This document shows, piece by piece, positions 51,226-62,894 of a DNA stretch of 64,000 nucleotides (positions are counted from its first letter, which is position 1; every line of letters begins with the position of its first letter). The stretch lies in the NCBI GenBank assembly GCA_016758965.1, contig JAEPRB010000042.1, forward strand, positions 62,001 through 126,000, given 5' to 3'. The stretch is from Circinella minor (taxonomy: Eukaryota > Mucoromycota > Mucoromycetes > Mucorales > Lichtheimiaceae). A program made the translations under genes and the position numbers. The notes under the pieces are model-generated. The model was not told the origin of the DNA. It did no database searches and saw only the letters and a program-made list of their open reading frames with translations.

Positions 51226-52472
51226 GTAATACCATATGAGAAACTAACGATTGGTAGTATCAAAAATTGAGTTCTGATTAACAATTTGAAGAGTTTACAC
51301 TTTGATTACCTTTCCTATAAAGATAAACGCCTGAATTCATAACCATATACGGTAACTATTTCCTTGCTAACTCTATCGAAAATCTTATAAAAAAAACACA
51401 TTTATCAAGAAGATAATCCGACGTAATCAGAGTAAAGCATCCAGAGATCAAGCAAAAATATCTGATTGACATTTTTTTCTATGTTAGTACAAAAATTTAC
51501 AGTACAATGTCAGCAAAATTTTCAAACCATATACCATTGTTAACGATATTTTTGGTGCAATTCAACCAAACATTACAATCGACTACCATAAACAAACCAG
51601 CTGTAATAAAATAAATACTACCTGTTCAAATTTTTTTAGCATTCCGTCTGGACTTTTGTGACGTAAGATTTATGTATGAATAATTTGTATATTATGACAG
51701 ATAAGGATTACTACAAATATCTATACATGAAAATTAGCAATCATGTTTTTACACACTTATATAAACTATAGCAACAACTTTATCAACACCAGTAGCATCA
51801 ATTCCGCCGCCTATAGATAACATCAAAAGTACACACTGCGCGTTTGTCATAGGTTTATAGACTACAGAGATCACTTGTTGGATTGTACATGGATATAGAA
51901 AAAAAAAAGAAACTTTGGATATTATTCATGAAAATATAAGCTGTATATAATAGAGTCCTCAATTACACAAAATATGCTTATTTGTTCAGTCAAATCAAAA
52001 AGTCTTGTTGGTTTTCTTGATTATTGAAATATAGAAAAATAGCAATTGCTTGCTAGAAGTGTTTTAGCTTATAAACAAAATATTATAAGAGTGAACATCT
52101 TGTACTGATCTGATGAATTTAATAATCTAGAGCTATAATACAAAAAAGAAAAAAAAGTGACTCAAAACAAGAAACGGAAACCTTTCGCATCGTAGATCTT
52201 ACTATTTGTGGGTTTTGTTTTCTCAGTATTGTAACAGTAAGCATAATTTTTTATACGAAATTAAAAAAGAGACATTTCAAATTAGTATTATTTTATATCC
52301 AATGTAGTAAGTACAATAGTATATTACTCTTATTATTTGATTAAGTTTAGGTTTATAATAAAAACATATCTTTTGTTTTTCAACATTACAGGATATATTG
52401 AATGAGTAGGAAATAGATAATAATTAACTACCCTACTTTTTTTGATATATTCTCTTGGAAATGACTAGAGGT

Positions 52473-52509
52473 GCGCCAGTTTTGAACCGGCATCTTAGTA
52501 ACATGGCGC
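52473..52509 (-). ncRNA. tRNA-like T-arm fragment
   Basis: On the minus strand GCCGG-TTCAAAA-CTGGC forms a full 5-bp T-arm with the B-box core GGTTCAAAACT. An outer GCGCCA/TGGCGC stem encloses it. The 5' half of a tRNA is not recognisable, so it is treated as a remnant. Confidence 0.35.
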
Positions 52510-54039
52510 GCCCTTTTTTTTGCCATTTTAAGTACTTGGCTCGCTTTTCATCTATTCTCCTTCTAAATCTTCATAATCTCAGTAATAATTATTGACAATA
52601 TGTTTAGCTTGATCTATCGATTGAACATTATGGTTACTTTCTCTTTCTAGCCATAAAATATACTCAAAAAATTGCTAATACATATAAATATATATATATA
52701 TTGTAACTATACAACAAAGAACGCAATAACGAAGAGACGAAATAAGCCGTAGAGTATAGATTAAAAAGTGGTACTAAACGTCATATATTTATAATAATAA
52801 TGCTGTAAGTAGGTTATGTTTGTGTGCTAATAGATCTTTTTTCTTTTCTTAATTCTACCTATCATTTTTTTTCTTCTTTTGTTCTTGGCCCTGTTTTGCT
52901 TTATCTTTACCAATACGTAGTTAGAAAACTATTGATACTTTTTACAAGTTATGACTTATTCTTCATTTATAAAGAAAAAAAGATCCAATTGAGTTTTTTA
53001 TTATTATTTTTATATTTACCATTGACAAATAGATTTGATTCCAATAAATAGTAAAGCGTCCACTCTTCACAGGCTTACTTTGGATAGGAACGTCAACTAG
53101 TATGAGCTTTATAGGTAGATGAAAATAATGAATAGTAGTAGACTAGCTATAAAGAGCTGTCAACGGTAGTAGTAGGAATGATATTAAAAAAAATACAAAG
53201 CAAATAGCAAAAGTGTTGTAACCAAGATACATGGGATCCGTTTTATAACATAGAAATATAAATTAATATGACACAAAATAAAAGTCGTCCTGTAAATTTT
53301 GTGGTAGGTACCTGGTAATAATTAACTTGTGGAAATTTTTGATATAGATTATTTTTATATTTAAACAAGCCGAGTAACATTCTCAGTGGAGATTGGGCAA
53401 TAACTCGAAATTATATACAAAACAATGTCTACACTGTCTGCTTATCGCAGGAAGAACATAATGCGCTGAATATTTTCCGAAAATTAAATTCAAGACTCTT
53501 GGTGAATTGAAAAAATGCCACCACGAACTATTTGCTCCTAATTAAAAATCTGAGGGTGTCTGTTTTATTCGTAATGCATTGAATCAAATGTACGTATGTA
53601 AAAAAATTACAGTACTAACAATGAATATATCATAAGTTTTCGAAGCCTAATTTTCGTTTCTCATATTAACAGGATTGAATTAACTCGTACGAATGAACTC
53701 GAAAAAAATAATCCCTTGGGGGAAGACTATTTTCGCATTAAATGTTTTATCACAACTGTATGATTTGTCCTTTTTATACAGTTAGGAATATATTTAAAAT
53801 AAATATGCATTCAAACTTTTGAATTGGATTGATATGAAATATATATATTTTACCTTTTGTATGGTGCATATATAAAGCATTCCGATCATAATTATGTTCG
53901 AAAGTACCTGGATAATATAATCTCTCTCATTTTCGCTTCTTTTTTCGATAAAAGAAATCATTAATAAGGATGGTTGGTTTGAAGAATACATGGTTATAAA
54001 ATATTAAATATGCGTGTCCAAGTGTATTGTATAAAAAAT

Positions 54040-55195
54040 TAAGAAACCGTACAGCAAACTCTTTATCAGCTGGTTGGGGAAACATGGGTACTGGTGTTAC
54101 ATACTTACTCATGCCTGCTATATATGATGGCATTACATTTACGAACTATTAAGGCGATCACCTGGCGTGTGGCATTTCTTGTTCCTTTACGTATTTGCGT
54201 TGTTGTCGCCATTATCGATTACCTCTTTGCAACAGATACCCCACATGATGACTGGCTCATATTACGTCGACAAGAATTAGAAAAAAGCCAAGATTCTAAT
54301 GATGATACAGGTGGGAGCTGCAGCAGCACTGAATGCATTTAAATATTTGAACAAAAATTAGAAAAAGGAGCTATAATTACCGGAACTGCTCATGTGATTG
54401 CAAGGAACAGTAAAGACAATGACGATAACTTAATTGCTAATGTTAAGCGAAATGAATTTTTTGATGAAACTCTGGTTACGTTTGGAAAAGCCTTTTGCAA
54501 GCCACCAGTTTTAATTATAATCGTACATTATGCTTGTTCCTTTTAGGTGTTGAACTTGCTATTGACAATGTCATTGGTAATGTTTTCCGAACTCATTTTG
54601 ATCTAAATTCATCTACTGCAGCTTATATTGGTTCAACCTTTGGTTTGCTCAACTTATTCACGATTAGGCGGGTAAATTGCTATTTGTTTTATTATATAGT
54701 ATATACATCTATACATCGATTCGAAGAGTTGCTTTCTTTTTAATTTTTTGACATTGTAACATTTTCTAATTCTTCTTTTTATTAGTGGGCTATTATCGGC
54801 GCGATACTCTTGCTAAACGTTGGCATTTGAGCGCTCGTATTCTTGTACATCTCATTTTAATATGTTTGGAAGGGATTTTTCTTGTTGAGTTTAACTTTGT
54901 TCTCAACACAAATTTACCATCCGCCATTGTCTTGATGGTACTCTTCTCGTTTTTTGTACAAGCTGTATGTGGCTCCACATTCCGTATCGTTCTATTTGTT
55001 GATCCTCTGAATAACGGCAAAGTGATGTAAATGGTTGGTGCAGGTGGTAACCTTGGCGGTATCATTTTCAATCTTATGTTTCGCCAATTTCAACCCGACT
55101 TTGAAAGCGCCATTTTATGTTTGGGATGTGTTATTTTAGGTGCAGGTAATGTCAAACCTTGGTACTTTGTGTTCAGGGTAAAATCATATGACATT
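54040..55195 (+). pseudogene. Broken nitrate transporter paralogue
   Basis: Clear homology to the intact nitrate transporter at 57427-59228, starting inside its exon 3 (SAGWGNMGTGVTYLLMPAIY) and continuing through exon 4 (KVM stop MVGAGGNLGGIIFNLMF). The first two exons are absent. In-frame stops occur at 54150-54152, 54340-54342 and 55028-55030, and frameshifts separate the pieces. The spacer near 54670-54784 corresponds to intron 3. No functional product is possible. Confidence 0.9.
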
Positions 55196-57426
55196 TGTTT
55201 AATGGTCATTACGTCCAACCATATATTATTATCCTGTTTTTAGGCTATAAAATATTGTATACTCTTTTTTATTATTATTCATACATATCATATAAATACA
55301 CCCTTTCTGCTATTTATCCTCCTCCAGATTTTCACCATTTTTTATACTTTCCCTTTTACTTTGCGTTCAATTATGTGATAGTTTACTGTAAATAAATGTA
55401 TATACGTATATTGTGATATTGTGATTTATTAATAAACATTCGTTATTCAGGCACTAAATAATATTAAGCTTTAAATAATCATTATTACGCATATAAATAT
55501 TTACTGTTTAACGATAATGGTCATGGTAACTGCTGATAAAGTATGTGGTAATAATCAACAGCAACGATAATGGTTCTGAGTACTATACTAATATTACCTT
55601 GTCATCAACACTAAATAAAATCAAATGCTGGAATATCATATGTTTTCAAGCTTCTCTGTGATTCCCTTTTATCTCTACGTAACCACAGTTCTGTCATTTT
55701 TTGGTATTTCGTAAGGTCATGCGAAAGCTTTCTTGGATGTCAGTGCATTCACCCGCTGACGTTGTATTTATTTAGAATAATGATCATCATATTATTTTCC
55801 AGGGCTCTTCTGTATTGAACATTGCACTTTCCATTTTTTTCAAACCAGCGGCAATAAAAATAACGTTAATTATTAACTGATTATCTGTCCCATGGAGTTT
55901 TTGTTTTTTTACACTGCCTCACGAACAATTATTCTCTTTTCACCCCTTTTTTTTTAAAAAAAAAAAAAGGAAAAAAAAACGTTGTTGTTTTATGGCGCTA
56001 CATGTTATTAAATGCTACCAAAACACAAACACACGATACGTACGACATTAATAGAAGCCACTTATAATCCAAAATCATCCAGAATTTGTTTATTATTTGT
56101 TTGCGTTTAAAATGAACGTGTACTACCGCATTTTTTTTTCAATAAAAAAAAATCATCTGATAGGTATTATAAAAGAAATAAATCGTCGAATAACATTATC
56201 ATCATTGGCAAAATTTTCTTCTTCAATATTACAGCCAGAACTATATAATAAAAAAGTAAAAAATTATTTGATTAATATTTAAATCATATCTATGTATACT
56301 TTCTGCATCTTAAAAAAGGACAATAATATACAATCTTTTACTAGTATAAATACATGTGTTTCAACCGATAAATGACATGTATAAGCCATTAAGGAAGAAA
56401 TTATTATATTAACTTTAATTTTTTTTTCTGTTTTTTTGAAACATGTAAGTGCTGCATGACCGAACTGTTACTTTTCATTAGTGAAACCAAAATGACAGTT
56501 TTTTTGCTGTTATTGCCTAGTATTATTGTTGTTATTTATTTATTGCGAGCTGTTAATATTTGAATTATCAGCGTTATTAACATCTATTTAAAGTATACAA
56601 TAATTTTATAAAAATGTAGAAGCATAATCTAAATCTAACCTATTTTGGGACAAGTAAAAGAAAGTTAGCATCGCATGAACAGCTCACATAACTTTATATT
56701 TGTCATATCAAAAAATAAGAGAACCTTAAATGGATTCCCGTAAGAGTTAAACTTTATTTTATTTTATTTTCAATCTTCTTTTTTCGTTTCGCCGATTCAG
56801 ATCACAAACCATTATATATTTTATAATACATTCAATTATTAAGCTTTCAATAAAATTGTTTATATGTTTGAAGTAACGACTAAGATTTCTTAAAAAGAAA
56901 AGGTTTGGTGCAGATCGAGAGTATCCAAAAAGGGTATTTGTTACAGCATCATTATTTTAAAAAGAAAAAAATTATTTTATTTTTTTTATTACTGTATATG
57001 AAAAAAAAACATGTAGTGTAAGTTAGAATATTGGTATCTAACTGTCGCAATGTGTTGATTGTGTAATATATGTGTGAACGATGTTGCTAATTGTATGGGC
57101 CATTATAATATTTGAATTAATTTTATTAATTCTTAAAGCTATTACTTCTGTAATGAATAGATCAAAACATAAAATCTTCTAGTCACTTTTCCATTTTGTC
57201 AGGTAGAAAAATCAAAAATAAATAATCAATATAATAACTTCATAATAAAATAAAGCAAACAAACTTTATTTATTTTTTTGTCTATCTATTGTTGTTTAAA
57301 CGTCATTCATATTTCACGCGCTATTCATCAAATGAATTTTCTTGTGCTAACTAGTATAAAAGGGCTATCACTTTGCGGCGTTATTTTATTTTTTGTCTTT
57401 TATTTTTCAAATAAAAAAAATTTATT
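55196..57426. promoter_or_regulatory. Intergenic region upstream of the nitrate transporter
   Basis: 2.2 kb, AT-rich. A 57-codon open frame at 56112-56282 (ISLSSLAKFSSS type) has no recognisable domain. One TATCTA (GATA-type) motif lies about 140 bp upstream of the transporter ATG; a single copy is weak evidence for AreA/NIT2 control. A T9A13 palindrome is at 55947-55968. Confidence 0.45.
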
Positions 57427-59228
57427 ATGAAATTTTTTGCAAAAGAGCTATTAGTGGATCAGCATAATAAAGCCACTAACTTTAGATTACATAGCCTTCA
57501 GTTTCCGCAAATGAGAGCACTGCATCTGGTAAGTATTTTAGACAATAATAAAACTATTGATAGATAATACACGTATTTATATCTTACTATTATAATGCTA
57601 CTGTAGGCATGGATTTCGTTTATGGTAGCATTTATGTCTTGGTATGCCATTCCACCTATTATATATCATATATCTGAAGATCTTGATATATCAGCTGAAG
57701 AAATTTATGACTCTAATACGGTCAGTGTAGTATTAACAATTGTTGCCCGTGTTGTTATTGGTCCACTTTGTGAACGTTATGGTCCACGTCGTATTATGTG
57801 TGCCATTCTTGTTTGTGGTTCCATTCCTTGTGGTTTCACTGGCCTTCTTCAGAATGGTCCTGGTTTGATTGCTGTTCGGTAGGTGTATTTATTTATTTTA
57901 TAATTGTACAGGATGATACCTTAGATATTTAGTATTGTTACAATATAGCTAACCATCATTTAATATATCACTATAGAGCCTTTATTGGTATACTCGGAGG
58001 TTCCTTTGTGCCATGTCAATTTTGGACAACACAGATGTTTTCCCCATCTATTGTTGGGACTGCAAACTCAATTTCAGCCGGTTGGGGTAATATGGGTGCA
58101 GGCATTACATATATACTCATGCCTGCAATTTATGATGGTATTGCATCACATATTGGGAGCGAGATGGCTTGGCGTATAACATTTGTTGTGCCAGCTACAA
58201 TTTGTCTTCTTGTTGCTGCAGCGGATTATTTTCTTGCTACAGATACACCACATGGTGATTGGCTCGAATACCGTGATAATACCAAGAACAGTGATAAGCA
58301 AAATAATAGTCCTAGCAGCACATCAGTATCATCTATGCAAACAGCTGAACACAAAATGGAAAAGGGGGGTATTAAACTGACATCAGAAAAAGAAGTGACT
58401 GATCAACAACACAGCGATGTCGATGATGATGCAAGTAGGATTGGAGAAGTAAAGCGAAACCAATCTATGCGAGACATTGCTATTAGTTTTGGTAAGGTAT
58501 TATGTAATCCCGCCGCCCTTATTATGATAATTCACTATGCTTGTTCGCTTGGTACCGAATTATCCATTGATAATATTATTGGACATGTTTTTCGTGAAAA
58601 ATTTGCACTTGATAATTCTACATCTGCTTATATTGGCTCTGTATTTGGATTACTTAATATTTGTTCACGTTTATTTGGGTAAGTACACAATGGAATGGAA
58701 TAGCACAGAGAATTACAACATTAACAGTAGAAGATAAAATACAGACTAGTAAAAAACAGTTATCAATTATTATTACTATTATTGACATGCTTTATTTGTA
58801 ATAGGGGCTTATTCTCAGATTGGTTGGCTAAAAAATGGCATATACCGGGTCGTATATTTGCACATCTTGTACTGATGTGTTTGGAAGGAATTTTTCTTAT
58901 TGGTTTCAGCTTTGGTTTTGTCAATCTACCCACATCCATTATACTCATGATTTTCTTTTCTTTCTTTGTACAAGCCGTCTGTGGATCAACCTTTGGTATT
59001 GTTCCATTTGTCGACCCTGTAAACAATGGTAAAGTAATGGGTTTGGTCGGAGCAGGAGGAAATATTGGCGGTCTTGTGTTTAACTTAATGTTCCGTCAAC
59101 TCCAACCAAACTTCGAGATAGCATTTTTAATTCTTGGGATTATATCTTCGTCTGCTGGTATTCTGGGTAATGCTTTACTTCGGGTTCAAGGAGAAACTAT
59201 ATGGCATTTGTTTACTAGAAATCATTAG
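57427..59228 (+). CDS. nrtA: Nitrate/nitrite transporter, NRT2/CrnA family (MFS)
   Basis: High-affinity proton-coupled nitrate uptake at the plasma membrane (family function). Four exons (57427-57528, 57607-57878, 57977-58678, 58805-59228) give 499 aa, close to the usual 500-510. The MFS motif GPLCERYGPRR follows TM2-3. Nitrate signature 1 is AGWGNMG at 159-165 and signature 2 is VGAGGNIGG at 440-448. The membrane-buried Arg of TM2 (VARVVIGP) and of TM8 (CSRLFGG) are both present. A hydrophilic central loop of about 90 residues (DKQNNSPSSTS to GEVKRNQSM) lies between TM6 and TM7, as in fungal NrtA. No nitrate or nitrite reductase is in the window; a broken paralogue lies 2.2 kb upstream on the same strand. 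Confidence 0.93.
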
Positions 59229-59883
59229 TGTTTTTTTAGCCCTTTTTTTTCTTATGTATGAATTGTACGATACGCTTGTGTTATTATTTATGTTATGTTA
59301 TGTTATGTTATTTATTTATTTATCCAACTTTATTTTCTTTTTGCACTAAATTAAAAATTATTGCCACATAATTTAAAAAATAAAAACAATATTTTACTAT
59401 ATCCATAATATACACTCAACACAAACAAAACAAAAAGTCACTACCATTGTTACTAATATAAAACAAGAGCGCACAAAGATTAAATGTAATCATTTATTAT
59501 GGACGAGACTTATTTATCAGCTTTACAAACGCTATTATTGACCTTCCTTGTGTTGCATAACCTTAATAAGGATTTCAAATACGGTGTACTTTTGCGTCTC
59601 GTCTAGTATAAAAAACCGATACCTTATATAACTCATTAAATTTTTAACCTTTTGAGGAATCACTGGCCAGTTAATAGAAAAAGAAATCCCGTGCCTAATT
59701 CCTTTCCTCCAGTTAATCTTATACAGCACGGCCATCTTTTATAACATCAAAGGTGGTTGTGCAATAATTATTTAGCATTCATGTAGACAATATATTATGT
59801 ATAATAATAGGAACCTACTTTACAGACAATAGCAAAATTTATGCGCATAGGTATAAATATGAATGTACTTTTGTTTTATTTTA
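59229..59883. other. Convergent intergenic spacer
   Basis: 655 bp between the nitrate transporter and F-box gene stops. It has a TTATG/TTAT repeat near 59284-59325. A 66-codon minus frame (59535-59735) has no recognisable domain. Confidence 0.55.
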
Positions 59884-62055
59884 TCAATTATATAGCTCAT
59901 ATGTACAAGAAAATTTCTTTAGGTTCTGTTTAGCATAAGAAATACATTCTTCGGTAACAAGTGGACAGTTTGTCACCTCCAACTCAAATGACGTTAAATT
60001 TGACTTTTTATCAACCACAGCTCGTATACCTTGATCTGTCACATTTTTCAAGCCATTAAGCTTCATAAAAGTTAAGTCTTCGATATTACTGAGATAATTA
60101 ATCATCCCATCGTCCACTATTTCCATTTCCGCCAGGCGTACGTATGTTAATCTTTGCTCAAGTTGTTTTATCAAATTCAGAACGCCATCGGCAGAAACAT
60201 TATTTAATTCTTCAAAATTTATTTTGCGCAGTGTTTTGATGTTCCCAAATATAGCAAGCGTTTGATCCGTTATTTCTTCAAAATGTCGAAGCTTGATATA
60301 TTCTAAAGATGATTGCGCTTCTATTGAAAGTCGAGCATAATTTTCGAATAGACGTACAAATTCTGCTGTAATCCGGTGTGGAAATGATATTGTGAGGTCC
60401 GTGAGCGGCGTCACCATGTCCATGAGTGCGTTTATCAGTTCATCCATATCATATACATTGATTGTATACAATGTTTCCAGCTTAGTGGAATAACGAATAA
60501 AGGGCATAATAATATCTTGGATTCCTCTGAATGGCCAAGTGACGAGTGATGTCAAATTAGGTAATCTGAAGTTGGGGTATTGTGTCTTAAATTGCTGAAG
60601 CTCTTCTGGTGATACATCTGACATATTGACTACAAGGTCCTCTAATGTTGTTCGGCTTTTATATATGAGAGGTAATATTGCAGATGCAGGGAACACTGTA
60701 CCGTCATTATTGGTGTATAAAACTCTAAGTCCTGCGTCTTTTTTAATAGCAGTTGTTGTCGTTGTCTCTTTGTTTAGCTCGGGAATAGGAAATGTTGTAT
60801 TATCAGGATGGTTAAATCCTAATATTTCAAGATTCGGTGATGTCAGTCGATCAACCGTATTCAAGATTGAGATATCATCACATCCGTTCATAAGAAGGCG
60901 TCGTATTTTTGGGCATCTTTTTAGTATCCGCTCAATATCACTTTCTGTAATAGACGACGACTTTATTTTCAAGTTGATTAAATTATAAAGATGATTCTCT
61001 TCTAATAATGTAAAATCTGTAGATTGTGTTGATAAAGGACATGCTGTCGAATAGAAGAGATCGGATAAGTTGCTGCACGATGATAAAATTTCTGCTATTG
61101 TAATACCATTCTCGTTACTATCAATATCGATGTGAAAACTAGTCAACGTACTTCGTATTTGCCATAAAGCAGTTGTGGTGGGAGCAATATAACTTCGCAT
61201 ATACGCAGTTCCAAGTACTAGGGTTATTGTTAATAGTGTTACTCATATTTACCCTCATGTTAGCTTGATCCCAACATTATTAATTTTTTTTGAGAAGTTA
61301 ATACCTGTTAAGTATAGCGATTGAATTTTATTGAACTGGGCTTCTTTTATTTTTCTTATAAACGCAAAACGAATTTTTTCGGAGGTAGTATTTATTGTCA
61401 TATGCTTTACATAGTTACCAATGCTAGGTGTTACACGCGCCAAGGTTACATCGTCTGGTCCACCTTCAACCAATAAATCACACCATGCGTCACCACAATG
61501 TAAAATATGTCCACGCCACAGACTTGAGACTTGCATACTGTTTACCAATTCCTTTTGTGGTAATAACGAAAAAATTTTGTTGGTGATCTCAGTGGGCAAG
61601 ATATGAACTGGGTCAAACCGTTTTTGAAATTGTTCATCGGCCAAGTGTTTCCCCACTTTTAACGCTTCGATTTCCTTGTGCTGATACGACTGTACAAGCT
61701 TAAATCCTTCATCGTAAATTTCTATTGCACTATTATGCTGACCATACATAGAAAGTATGTTTGCTTTATAAATATATCCTGTAGGTGATGTTGGTGCATA
61801 TTCAATCATCGTCTTTCCGTCTGCGAATCCCAAATCAAACTGACCACTCATTGAGTAGGCATGTGCACGAGTTTCGAGAAAAGCTAGGAGAAGTGGTTTT
61901 TGCTGTTGGTATATATAATCAATTGCTTCAGTTGAAAGTTGGATTATTTGTTTGTAGTCGCGGCTGCCTATAGCGCTATTGAGATTTTTAAGCATCTTTG
62001 GAAATGACTCCATAAAATCGACCCAGTGTGTAAATGGAAATATCAAATCATTCAT
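59884..62055 (-). CDS. TPR-F-box-LRR protein (Pof3/Dia2 layout)
   Basis: Predicted substrate receptor of an SCF ubiquitin ligase. Exons 61305-62055 and 59884-61217 give 694 aa; the junction (LYLT-VLGTAYM) removes an in-frame stop. Start ATG 62055; the frame extends six codons further only to a TTG. Residues about 25-130 form TPR-like helical pairs (AIGSRDYKQIIQLSTEAIDY, KANILSMYGQHNSAIEIYDE). The F-box is about 147-190 (PVHILPTEITNKIFSLLPQK). The C-terminal half is leucine-rich repeats with xxLxxLxLxx spacing (LTDLTISF, LRKINFEELNNVSADGVLNL). Yeast Dia2 and S. pombe Pof3 share this order, but this architecture is often expanded in Mucoromycota, so orthology is not claimed. Substrates unknown. 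Confidence 0.85.
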
Positions 62056-62894
62056 AATATATTCTAATAGCAACGTAGTAAAAAAGTAGTAAAAAAGAAA
62101 AAAATGTTTAAAGAAAGGAAAAGGATGAATATTATGCTTGATTCTTTATTCTCAAAAATATAGGCTGGGGTAATACTGATTCTTTTTTCTCTTTGAGTGC
62201 CACCACAACTACTGAATGGTTTCACAAAAGGCACATGTGATTAACCATCATACTATTTTATTTTGGGCTTTAGTATACTCAAATATGCTTGATATCCCCT
62301 ACACAGCGACAACCTAATCTGATTGACAAAGGATATTATACATTTGATACTTTATAATATAATTCAGTGTTTATAGTATATTTTTAAAATGAAGTGCTGC
62401 TACATTCTTTATAAGAATGTTTTGCTAAGGGTACTCTTTAACAGCAAGTAGTTGCTGTGGCAAATGGAAAGAGAAAAATTACAAAGTTTTTGTAGCTACG
62501 CACTTTCTTTAATTAAAACATAACAAATTATCAAACACTTCACAATAACCGCGCTATCAATGCAAATAATAATTACTGACAACTACATAGTTTTAACTCA
62601 CATAGCAATATAAGCTGTTACAACCATGTCTTTTAGTCAATAGTCTTACTTTGTACTATATTTATTAGACCAATAAAACAATTGGTCGAATGGTTTTTTA
62701 GAATTTTTATGGAGATAATATAAATCGATCATGTATATACGGAGTTAGTTAACACATTAAGTAATATTTAAAATAGATAAATAATAATAATAATAGATAA
62801 TAAAAATTAATGATGACTGTATTTATAAGATAATATTTTTGGTCATTTATAGACTATATTGAACACTTGATATCGTTGCTATACAACTTTTTTT
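62056..62894. other. Intergenic region, no gene seen
   Basis: 839 bp of AT-rich DNA between the F-box gene start and the stop of the secreted-type protein gene. It should contain the F-box gene promoter. No structure of note beyond short AT and ATA runs. Confidence 0.55.

Larger units (their letters stand above)
43048..54039. other. Large gene-poor AT-rich region
   Basis: About 11 kb with no convincing multi-exon gene. Weak signals are a helical-looking frame at 44577-44729 (LFYDNPILRRLMFYYDHKQH), a small secreted-type ORF at 47392-47529, a Lys/Arg-rich start at 48097, a CT/T tract at 48215-48264 and two tRNA-like pieces at 51166-51225 and 52473-52509. Confidence 0.55.

Noticed and set aside
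54040..55195. Functional second nitrate transporter
   Set aside because: Three in-frame stops, frameshifts and missing first two exons.
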